Source: Mesorhabditis belari (taxonomy: Eukaryota > Nematoda > Chromadorea > Rhabditida > Rhabditidae). From it: a stretch of DNA of 64,000 nucleotides. Location of the stretch: positions 1,996,001 through 2,060,000 of the forward strand of contig CAUEEP010000742.1 of the NCBI GenBank assembly GCA_958450365.1, given 5' to 3'. Within the stretch, counting starts at the first letter, position 1; each line of letters begins with the position of its first letter. This document shows, in pieces, positions 26,078-37,000 of the stretch. The notes beneath the pieces are model-generated. The model ran no database searches. It worked only from the letters and a program-made list of their open reading frames with translations, and was not told the origin of the DNA. Both the position numbers and the translations under genes were made by a program.

Positions 26078-26730
26078 TAATATATATATATATAAATACT
26101 TTATTCAGAAAGAAATAAAGTGCGAAAACGACATGAAAAATGTACTAGATAAAAGATCACAAAGTCACTTAAAATGCAATGAAGTAGTCCTCTTTTAAAA
26201 TCAGACAGAGAGATCAAACGGTGGAGATCAAACGCAACTTGTCGGGAAGGGCATTCCAAACTTTAGTCACACGATTTACGAAAAAAGCTCTAGAGGATTT
26301 AGAGAAAGCAGATTCGGGATGCAAGATAAAAAAGCCACGCCTTTCGGGTAAACTCGAGCCAAGCCTCGAGCCAAGCCTCGAGCCACGCCTCGAGCCAAGC
26401 CTCGAGCCACGCCTCGAGCCAAGCCTCGAGCCACGCCTCGAGCCAAGCCTCGAGCCACGCCTCGAACCAAGCTTCGAGCCAAGCCTCGAACCAAGCTTCG
26501 AGCCAAGCTTCCAGCCAAGCCTCGAGCCAAGCCTCGAGCCAAGCCTCGAGCCAAGCCTCGAGCCAAGCTTCCAGCCAAGCCTCGAGCCAAGCCTCGAGTT
26601 TAGTCGGAAAAGATTTTTAAAAAGAGGGTTTTGATGTTTTCCTTTTACAATTTTAAAGCACTCAACCAAATCTATGATAAGACGGCGTTGTTCTAAGGTT
26701 TCAGCCAATTTTTCATTAAAGCCCATTTTT
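26078..26730 (-). mobile_element. LINE fragment, reverse-transcriptase C-terminus and 3' end
   Basis: The minus strand encodes TLEQRRLIIDLVECFKI, then, after an array of in-frame 12-bp repeats, [20 protein letters not shown]. Both resemble the C-terminal part of non-LTR retrotransposon reverse transcriptases (CR1/Jockey-like; inference from motif). An 11-bp insertion after LISTV shifts the frame, and [10 protein letters not shown] follows. The element ends ctgaataaagtatttatatatata at 26078-26118. It is 5'-truncated, as LINE copies usually are. Confidence 0.7.
26350..26603. repeat. 12-bp minisatellite inside the LINE frame
   Basis: About 21 copies of ctcgagccaagc with a cacgc/cttcc variant pattern. 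Twelve is divisible by three, so the minus-strand LINE frame stays open (repeated GSRL) through the array. Confidence 0.95.
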
Positions 26731-28514
26731 CGGAAATCTTTTAAAATTTGAAAGAAAATTTGAATTAATTTATTGAAAATTGAATTAAATAATAAAAAGC
26801 TTTATGGAAATTTCAATTTTCATTTAAATTCTTTTCTTTTTCGAAACAAATTCGTGCTCATCGCCTAGAAAGTGTCAAAAAGATCGAAGAGATTCTTTTT
26901 TTTTCTATAAATTCAATAGGTTTAAGATTTAAATTTAAATTTAAATTCTTTAAATACAATTTTGAAACATTGCAAAAGAAAAAAATGAGAATTTCATTGT
27001 CTTTTTTCGGCTTTTTATTTGGGGCGGAGAAAAGAAAAAAAAAACGAAAAAGAAAAAAAACTCAAAGTGGGTTGAATGCCAAACTACCAAATAACATTGC
27101 AAAAAAAAATATGTGGATTTCATTGCCTTTCTTTCGCTTTTTATTTGGGGCGGGGTGTTCTAAAAAGCAAAAAAAAATCAGCCCATAGCGTGCGCATAAA
27201 TATTAAAACACACAGAAAAACGAGAAAATTCTCATTTTTGAATAGAAAAATTTAAAACGAAAATTCTAGAAAAAGATTTTTTTGAAAATTTTGAATACGA
27301 ACGAGTGGAACTTTTAGGAAACGAAAGTGAAAAGAAATTTCTAAATCTTAGCTTTCTATTGCGTTGGTGAAATGAAAACTGCTGGCTATTGTCATATTTG
27401 ACAGTTTGGGCACTTTCTTCAAAAGAAACCCATTTTGGTGTCAATGGAAAAGTTGTAGAGAATCAAAAATCAAGCTTATATCCAAGAACCATTCAAAAGC
27501 TCGTTTTTTAGAAATGCCAAATTTACGAATTTTCACAAAACTTGCATTAAAACACAGAAAAACGAGAATATTTCTCATTTTTGAATAGAAAAATTTAATA
27601 CGAAAATTCTAGAAAAAGATTTTTTTGAAAAAAGATGAAAATTTTGAATACGAACGAGTGGAACTTTGAGGAAACGAAAGTGGAAAGGAATTGGAAAGGA
27701 AAAAACGAAAGTGGAAAGGAAAAAAGAAATCTAAATTTTATCTATTAAATCGATCATTTTTTTTTTACTGTGGATAATAGAAAATAAAATAAAATCAATC
27801 AAGAAATTTAAATATTGAAATAAGAAATGAAATAGAAGCAATAAAGAAGAAAAAAAGGGGTAGGCTAATTTTCGCAATTTGCGCAATTCGCCATAACTAG
27901 TGCGGTAGTTGCGATCAAGTGACCATCGGTGACCAAGAGTTGCTCGTTTGTTGCTGTAATGATGAAGCCAATTGTAACATCAAGGGAAGAGGGATTCTTC
28001 GCAAAAAAAAATTGCAAATTGCGAAAATTGGCCTACCCCAGCAAAAACTCAAAGTGGATGGAATGACAAACTAGCAAGTAAAGAAAAGGAAAGTCAATTA
28101 TAAAAAATTCAAAAGCTAACGCCAAATGGCAGCCTTGAGTCCGCGTAAAAACTATTCGTATTCTTATTTTGCAACTTCTTTTACACTTCGCTTGAATGCT
28201 TTCAAAATCGGGAACAAAAAGCTGGTTTACTTAAAAGTTCACTATAGTTTTAAGCATTGTTTCAAAGAGTACAAAGTCACTTTTTGAAGAATTCTCTCTC
28301 TTTTTTGGAAATAGAGCCAGTGCATCTTTACTAGAACGCATTTTGGATTGTCTCGAAAACTTTGCTAAGGATTAGTTCATAAAGAATGTCGAAAAAAGAT
28401 GGAAATGAAATCATAAAACTTTAGTATTTTGTATGTAGATGTCGTAGCCGATTATGAATGAATGGTTTTGAGCAAGCCTTTCTAGTAGAGCAACCCTTTA
28501 ATGTACCCTAATGG

Positions 28515-28590
28515 GCTAAGTGCGGAAAAAAAGGTGCCCAAATGTCCGGGTGCGCAAAAAAAAGGTCGCATTTGTCCCACTCCCGTAAAG
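28515..28590. mobile_element. solo end of a long-TIR transposon family
   Basis: Contains ggtgcccaaatgtccgggtg followed by aaggtcgcatttgtcccactc, the same sequence as the ends of the elements at 43101-43406 and 63533-64000. No partner arm is seen nearby. Confidence 0.65.
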
Positions 28591-28779
28591 ATTACTCACG
28601 CAAGTAATTACTTAATTTTACTCAAGTAATTACTTACTCGCGAGGAAAACACTCTACTTTAATGTATGAGGACAATATTATATGTCGAAATGTTGAAATA
28701 AGATGAAAAAGAAATCATAAAACTTTAGTATTTATGTGTTTATGTCGTAGCCGATTATGAATGAATGATTTTGGCAAGC

Positions 28780-28898
28780 CTTTCTAGTAGAGCAAGCCTT
28801 TTTAGTAGAGCAAGCCTTTCTAGTAGAGCAAGCCTTTCTAGTAGAGCAAGCCTTTTTAGTAGAGCAAGCCTTTTTAGTAGAGCAAGCCTTTTTAGTGG
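28780..28898. repeat. 18-bp minisatellite (aagcctttctagtagagc)
   Basis: About 6.5 copies, with one cctttctagtagagcaac relic at 28480-28498. Confidence 0.95.
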
Positions 28899-29509
28899 GT
28901 CAACCCTTTAATCTATGAGGATAATATTATATAATTTTGTAGTGAGTTAAATTAAATTAAATTATACGTCGATTGATACCAAATTTGTGAGTTAAAGTTA
29001 AAAATCGCGGGCGCTACATTCAAAATTTCATTCAAAATCGGTGGGATCCCCGTAGCTGATTATGAATTTGAAGCATTAGAATAAGTGGGTCTAGGCGCGT
29101 TCAATCATCAAGTCTTTGGTATCATTCAACACAGAATCATTGATAATTATGTTAAATTTTTTAAATTAGCAAGATTAGATAAAAAGGAAAAAAATTATGG
29201 GGCTTCAAAGTTTTCTCTCGAACAAACGCTTTTTTTTTGCTCTAATTTGTTTTTCTTTTTATCCAATCTTTCTAATTTAAAAAATTTAACATAATTATGA
29301 ATGATTTTGCGTTGAATGATATCAAAGACTTGATGATTGGACGCGTTCATAATCGTTCTCATTCATAATCACCCACTAATTCGATTACGACCAATTCATT
29401 TACCAAAAATCATTAATTTAGTGCTGGCAGGACGAGGAATCGTACAAGAAATCGGCAAAGTTGCTCGGCAAAAAAACATTTGAGCTGTCAGGCAACGAAT
29501 CATTCGAGT

Positions 29510-29697
29510 CACTCACTAGACCTAGCCACTCACTAGACCTAGCCACTCACTAGACCTAGCCACTCACTAGACCTAGCCACTCACTAGACCTAGTCACTCA
29601 CTGGACCTAGTCACTCACTAGACCTAGTCACTCACTGGACCTAGTCACTCACTAGACCTAGTTACTCACTAGACCTAGTCACTCACTGGACCTAGAC
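29510..29697. repeat. 17-bp minisatellite (cactcactagacctagc)
   Basis: About eleven copies. Flanking 27-33.9 kb shows no gene. Notable pieces there are an inverted repeat near 29090-29345 (cgcgttcaatcatcaagtct and its inverse) and a repeated aaaacacagaaaaacgagaa block at 27200-27320 and 27545-27680. Confidence 0.9.
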
Positions 29698-30329
29698 CCA
29701 CTCATTCATAATCGGCTGAAATTCACAATCGGTTACTACATATAAAGGCAAAGGCGAAGGCGAAAGCAAAGGCAAAAAGGAAAATAGGCAAAGAAATCAC
29801 AACCCCGGGATTTAAAACCAGAAAAAAGCTAATTACTGCCTCATTTTTTTACTTCCCGTTGAGTTCTAGTGAAAGATTTAAAAAGAATTTCGCAAAATTT
29901 TTCACAAAAACAAGATCATTGCTTAGAAATAGCAGTTTTTGAAGTTTTAATTTAGATAAATTTAAAAATGTCCTTCAAACTTCCCTGAATCTAGACGAGT
30001 TTTGAACATTTTTCTCTCAAAAACTTGTTCCCTATTGCCTTAAAAGGAAATAATAATAAAAAAATGTTGATGAGAAATGTGTCAGAAACAAAACAAAAGC
30101 CAGAAAAACATCCTTTTAGATGAGATTTACGAAAAAAAAAAAAGCAGATTTTCTTTTTTTTGGCTTTCTTCAGGTCAAATCCAAGAAAGCCAAGAATTCG
30201 TTTTAATAAAAAAACGATCAAACGAAACCCTTCTTGATTTATTTTCTTTTAAAAAATGGATTATTCATGCTTAAATGAAGATAAATGACTTTTGAAGATC
30301 AAAGAAATCAAACAAGATTCTAGAAAATT

Positions 30330-30575
30330 TCCCCCGCTCCTTTCCCCATTTGCTATCTAACTTTAAGCTCAAATTTCTTGGTGTTCGATTTCTTTAATTT
30401 AAATAGTTTTTATAACAATCAACAGAGAAAGACTTAGCGCATCTAATCATATTTAAAATTTATAAATTGAAGAAACGGAACACCAAGAAATTTGAGCTTA
30501 AAGTTAGATTTTTGGGAAAAGGGGTTGTCTCGAATGTTCGATAATCATCAAGCAAGAAATTGTATAGAAGTAGCC
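30330..30575. mobile_element. hairpin element copy 1
   Basis: Left arm ctaactttaagctcaaatttc and right arm gaaatttgagcttaaagtta are inverse, with further matching bases (ccccctttccc-like ends). A second copy follows at 30698-30935. Confidence 0.65.
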
Positions 30576-30577
30576 CT

Positions 30578-30690
30578 CTTTTAAAATCAGATACGGTGGA
30601 GATCAAGCGCAACTTCTCAAACTTGTCGGGAAGGGCATTCCAAACTTTAAACACACGATTTACAAAAAAAGCTCTAGAGGATTCTAGATA
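30578..30690 (-). mobile_element. LINE relic
   Basis: The minus strand encodes [20 protein letters not shown] and then SDFKRGLL, the same reverse-transcriptase tail as at 26.3 kb but in frame through the ISTVSDF junction. It lies between two copies of a hairpin element. Confidence 0.7.
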
Positions 30691-30697
30691 ATTTCCC

Positions 30698-30935
30698 CCG
30701 CTCCTTTCCCCATTTGCTATCTAACTTTAAGCTCAAATTTCTTAGTGTTCGATTTCATTAATTTCAATAGTTTTTATGACAATCGACAGAAAAAGATTTA
30801 GCGCATTTAAACATATTTAAAATTTATAAATTGAAGAAACGGAACACCAAGAAATTTGAGCTTAAAGTTAGATTGTTGGGAAAAGGGGTTGTCTCGAATG
30901 TTCGATAATCATCAAGCAAGAAATTGTATAGAAGA
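30698..30935. mobile_element. hairpin element copy 2
   Basis: Nearly identical to 30330-30575 over the whole hairpin and the flanking gtctcgaatgttcgataatc. Confidence 0.65.
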
Positions 30936-31902
30936 GCAAATGTGAAAAGTCAATGAAAATTTCAGATAAAAGGCTAACTATAAGTCTTGAAAATATCTAA
31001 GATATGCCAGAGAGTGAGCGTTTATGAAAGCTCAAAGTATGCCAAGTGCTGGCAGTCTATCTTTGGATCCAGTAATCCGAAAGAAGCCACATTTGAGTCG
31101 GGTATTGTATTGAATCTGTTGAAGCCAAAGAAAGCGCACTAATTCAGAGATTTTACTTATAAAAACGAAATTAGACTTATCCGGAAAACTCTTGTTTTCT
31201 TTTTCTTTCTTTTTTTAAAGCATGGGTATAAGTGGACACAGCCATTTGTCTCTTTTCTTTCGTTTTTTTTCTCGAGAATTCGTTTCCACGAGACGTGAAA
31301 ACAAGGATTTACACACTTGGACAAAAAAATATTGATAAAAATGAAAGTATTCAGCTTTACGAGTTCATCAAGACAAATAAATAATAAATAAAAAAAATCA
31401 TAGCGGGAAATTAGGAAAATCATAGGAAAATTAGCGGGAAAACCTTTTCTTTTTCCCTCGAATTTAGTGTTTTATTGAGATTTTAGTGTAAAAGAAAGTA
31501 TTTGAAATGGTAAAATAATATTTTTATTTATAAAATATCAGTTTTTACATGATTTAGTCCAGTCCATTAGTTTGAATGTCATCAAATTGAATAAAATGTT
31601 TAAAATTGAGATTTGATCATTTCTTAATCTCTAAAATCTCTAAAATTCATTTTTAAATGCTTTTAAGTACAATTTGCATATGAAAATTTAGATATTTGAA
31701 AAAGAGACGCTGATGAAATCGACGATTCGAAAAAGCTGTGTCTTTATTTTTCGGGGAAAAAGTATCTATTTCTCTTGCGGAAACTCATGAATATTTGAAG
31801 AGGAAATGGCTGGGAATGGGGAAACAACGAAAGAACTTTAGGTACATCAAATGGATTTGTTAACCTGACTCTATTGCCTGATGGATTTGTCAACCTGACT
31901 CT

Positions 31903-32168
31903 ATTGCCTGAGCTTGGCCTGAGCAACATCCTGGAGCTTGGCCTGGTCAACATCCTGGAGCTTGGCCTGTCCAACATCCTGGAGCTTGACCTGTCCAACA
32001 TCCTGGAGCTTGGCCTGAGCAACATCCTGGAGCTTGACCTAACCAACATTCTGGATCTTGGCCTGATTAACATCCTGGATCTTGGCCTGATCAACATCCT
32101 GGAGCTTGGCCTGAGCAACATCCTGGAGCTTGGCCTGACCAACATCCATTGCCTGAGCTTCGCCTGAC
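31903..32168. repeat. 24-bp minisatellite (gagcttggcctgagcaacatcctg)
   Basis: About eleven diverged copies, translating as repeated leucine-rich octamers on one strand and SSRML units on the other. I treat both open frames as by-products because no splice sites or start context fit them. Confidence 0.85.
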
Positions 32169-34049
32169 CAACATCCGAGCTACGGCAGAAGCCAAGACTT
32201 GCCAACAAATCTGCCGACTTAGCCCACCAAAACCTGGCCTTGCTTGGACTTATTATTAGCTTGAGCGGTTGGAAGAAACAAAATCAACTTGTTTTATTCA
32301 AAAGTGTTCCCACTTTTGAGCACAAAGTACTCACAAAGAAATAGTTGCAGACAGCTTGTCAACAAATTTCCCAGAAGACCTCCCCAAAAACCCTTGACTT
32401 TCGAAAAGATCAATGGATTATGAAAGGCACACAGAAATGCAAAAAAAACACGAGACTACTCCCAGGGAGAACCCAATTTGAGTGGGGGGTGAAAAGGTAA
32501 AAGTTTTTTTTTTTTCTTTTTTGCAGCTTTTCCCTTTAGAAAATTCCCTTTCTCTTCATTTAGAAAATGGGAAGAAAAATGGGGTTCTTGAAAAGGAAAA
32601 AGAAAAATAGAATGCGAGAGTGATTGAATGAAAAAGAAAAAGGGAAAACAATGAGATGTTCACTTGTTTATGATGAAAATCTCATAATATTCAATTCCAT
32701 TCAAAAAAAAAACTGGAACTTGCAATTTCTTGTTGAAAGATTAAAGGTTGAAGATTGAGTTGTTGGTTTTGGAAATTGGAAAAAATCTTACTTTTGTAAA
32801 ACTGAATCGAAAAAATGGTTGCCATGATTTTTTTGTTTTTCAAGCACTTAAACCAGCTAATGGGATAAAACACAAAATTTCACTATGGCTCTATTTTTAT
32901 TTTTTAGGTGATTCAAAACGTGGCCTTGCTTAGACTTATAGTCGGCTTAAGCGGTTGGAAGAAACAAAATCAACTTGTTCTATTCAAAAAAAAAAAAAAA
33001 GTGTTTCAACTTGTGGTGAATCCATGCGCCATTTAAAGAGCTATGCTACGAATCTATAGGACATTTTTCCTTTCCTCATTTCCCTAAAAAGCCTTTTTCT
33101 TTCCCAAATGAAAGAATAAGGAATTGCGTGTGGGAGGGTGTGTTTTGATTTCAAAACACAACTCACTACGGTTAATTCTCTTGCAAAAAGTGGCTCCATG
33201 TTCTGATGACGTCTAGAAAAGACATCTTGAACCGCGTTTTTTCAACACGATCCTTGTTTAGAATCGTTTGCTAGACCTGGCTAGACCGGAATCCAATCAG
33301 AAACCAGGTCTTGGACTTCTGTACATTCTGGCAATTTTCGTGAGTCAGATCTGCAGCAAAGTCATGCTAGGAAAGGCCAGAAGCTAACTATGAGACTCAG
33401 ACTTCTTGCCATTGCCTAAAGAAAAGCAATTTGACAACAGATGACATTGATAACGATGCGCATTTTAAAAATAAAAATCGAATGAAAATTTGTGAATTTT
33501 CTAGGAAAATCGCTTACTGAACGAAATTTTACTTACATGCTCATTCCGAAGACCAATCTAGTCAATTTACCAATTTCTTTTTTTTGCATGACGCCATTTG
33601 TGGGCTTTCTTCTCTAAACCCAAATTGCAAAACCGGAACACAAAAAAAAAATGACTCAATTCATGCAGAGATCGAAATTGAGAAAGAAATTCCGAAAAAA
33701 ATTTGGGTCGAATTCGTTTCATTTCCCCTTTTCTGAGTTCTTTTTGCGTTTTTCATGTGTCTTTTTTTTTCTATTGAAAACCGGGTCGGTAATTAACCGG
33801 GACTTGGGAACTAATTATTCACTAGGATTCCTTTTTCTCTCATTTTTTTTTTCTTTTGAAAAAGATCCGAATGAGTTTGGCCTTTCCTATTTTCGTTGAA
33901 CATCAATGAATGGATCGCAAAAAAAAAAACGTCAAATTGGATCTGAACATCGTTTTTGAATGAAACCCAGAACTTCTGTGTGCGTTTTTTTTTAATAAAC
34001 CGTATAATATTTATCATCAGTAGTCTTTCTTTGACTATCAACACCAAGA

Positions 34050-37000
34050 TCAACATTTCCATTGCAACACTGAAACTCCATTCTGTGCAGTGGTGAAGAG
34101 GGAATCGTTTTTAGAGGAAACCTATGTAAATTAAGAATTAATTCATTGTCTTTCAAATCCAAACGATTAGAGCTAAATGTGTTTAATTGCTTAGGAAGAC
34201 AAGTCTCCTTGTTTTTTAAAAACCTCAGTTTCGGCTAGAATGATAAGACTGAGTTTCTCAAGGATCTTCAAGTTCAAAATTACTTGTGTAATCGGAGCCG
34301 CTCCAGCTCTCAACTCGTGAAATCCAGCTTCACAACTTTTCACCGGCGACGAATAGAGTCGAACTGTGCCATCTTGCCGCCCCAATACAACCAACGGATT
34401 TTTCTCGTTTCCACCCAAACACCCCGCTGTGACATTGCCTGTTGATGAGGCACCGATCGAAGCCTAAATCGATGCTCGATGAGCTGCACAAACTGAAGAT
34501 CATCTAGTTTCAAATTTTCATTAGTACATTCATTAGTTTTGTGTATTAAATAAGACTTTATTGTCTGTTCTTACCTCAAAACTCGCCACACAGTTCCCAC
34601 TGGACCAACGAATTTGTCGAGCGTCCGCTGTTGTCACCGAATCGCCTTGCAGTGAGACTAAAGCAAAGAATTTTCACGAAAATACTTAGCCACTTACAAA
34701 ACAACAAATGTCCGATAGTTGTGGTGAATCGAAGCATTTGCCCGTCCTCAGAGAAATCGATGCAATTGACGGGTGATGGAAGGGTGGCGATTCGCGCGTG
34801 ATTCGAATAAGTTTTTGAGGATGAAGATCGGAGTAAAAGAACCGACGGTTCCTAAAAGAATTCTACTAGTTATTAAATGTTTACTTTTCCTTTTGAGTAC
34901 TTTTGTGGAAACGGCGAGGATGTTCGATGTTGGCGAGAATCTCACTGTCACAATCGGCTGGGTGCTGTACTTGGAGTCGAAAAGAAGGCTTCTAAAAAAA
35001 AAAATTGCAAGTTTCTGATGAAATCTGCTCCAGAGCCTACAATAACTGATTTTAAGCTATAAATTTACTTCGAATTCCCATCAACGACAAGCACTCGACC
35101 CGACTCGGTCCCCAGCGCAATGTAGGCCCCACAATGGGAGTACGAAGAGCCGGTGATTCCGTCCTGGAATCAAATTTCTGTATGAAAATTAGTCTTGAAT
35201 CTCCTGTTCAATTACCTAGCTGGGCAAGAAGTTGCAAATGTTTTCGTACCTCGAAATATTTACTCCATATCAATCGCCGCTCCTCTGTGTCCCACACTTT
35301 AGCCAACCCAGATCTCGATGTGCATAAGAGACGGGGTGTATGGGGATTCACATTGATTGATGAGATCTCTTCATCGTCTCCCTGAAAAGGATACCGTAAA
35401 AATTCCTATCGAAACCGATGAGCTTGTATTTTTCAATCCTCCAAAATCAGCCAGCCGAAAAAGTAGTAGGCTGCAGATGAATCGAAAATTTTTTTCATAA
35501 AAACCACTTTACGTGATAGCCCTTGGCCTAAAACGTACGAAAAGCGCATTTAAAAGTGAAATAATTTTCGTCAAAGGTCAAAAGTCAATATTTCGTGGGG
35601 TCAGGGGGTGGGCATCTATTAGAGTTTTTACGATAATTGCCAACCATTTCTCAAAACCAACCTCGACAACCAATTGAAAACCATTTTGCTGATCACCGTG
35701 GAAAATCTTATTGTCGCCAATCGAGATCAGCATCGATCCGTCACGACAAACCGAAAGTGAACGAAGATTGATGCAGTTTTCGGGCAGCTAAAGTTTAGCT
35801 AATAGATTGCTTTGTTTAAGAAAAAAGTATTGTAGTTAGACTGCATCGGGACTTTGTTCTAAAACAAAGTTGTTATAAAACGCTTTTTTCTCACCAGAGC
35901 CACCAGAGCCTGGTCTTGGCCTGTCCTGGCTAGAATAGAAGCCAGACCTGAAGCTGGCTTCTGGTCTAGCTCTGGTTTTGTCTGATCTTTCGTGGCTAAT
36001 AAGGCAGACCCTAGGTGTCTAGAAACCAGTAGAACAATCCTATTGTGCTCTAAAATACCAATCAAATTCTCTCTGATGCATTAACTATCAGGTTTTCTCG
36101 GGTTGTACGTTTTGTTTTGAAATGAGTACACCAGAAGGAATGTTTTTTTTCGATTTTGCGAGCACAAACTACAAAAATTTAAAGCTTTATACCACAATCG
36201 GGACTCCGCTGCGTACAAAATCGGTCGTATCGAACGGATAGAGCATTTTCTGCACACCACCACTCACGAATTGCTCGGCAGAGATCATAGCTGAAAACAA
36301 GAGTTCATTTCCATAATATTTCTCGCTTACCCAATACGAGCACTCCACCCGGGTGAATCCCTTGCTGAATACGCATCATTTTCCCACTTTTCACGTTCCA
36401 TTGCGAGATTGAACCGTTCGAATCGCCGACAACAACCGTTGACTCGTCGGGGAAACAAATTGAGAGAACAGCTTTTGGTCGATCTCTGCCCTAAAATTCT
36501 TGCCTGTCGTTCGAAAAGTTATTTCCTACTGTTAAACAAAAAAGTCTATTCCCAATCCTGGTGTTTTTTACCTCAAAAGTGGCACTGATCTTGTCGAGAG
36601 TCTGTTTCCGAATATCAAGTGTCCAGAAAGAGAAATGCCCTTTGCCATATTGAATGATCGAGTTACGTTGATGGGAATGGAAGTGGAGACCCGTCGTTGA
36701 ATCGCTTGCACTCTACAAAACACACGATTCAATCGACTCAACGGACAAACCTTTGCCTCGGCAACTTTCTTCTTTTGATTCCAATCCCAAACGGTCAACA
36801 TGTGCTGATAGCCCTCGTCGACACAAGCCAGCAGAGCTTAAATATTTGTAGACTTTGAATTGATTGTAGAGCTTATACCCCCTCCATCAGCCTGAGAGAA
36901 AGCCAGCGATGAGATCGATCGCTCAAACCAGTGATCGAATGTCCCGATCACATGTAGGGTTGTCAATGAGACAGAGTCCCACAATCTAGAAAGAAAAATA

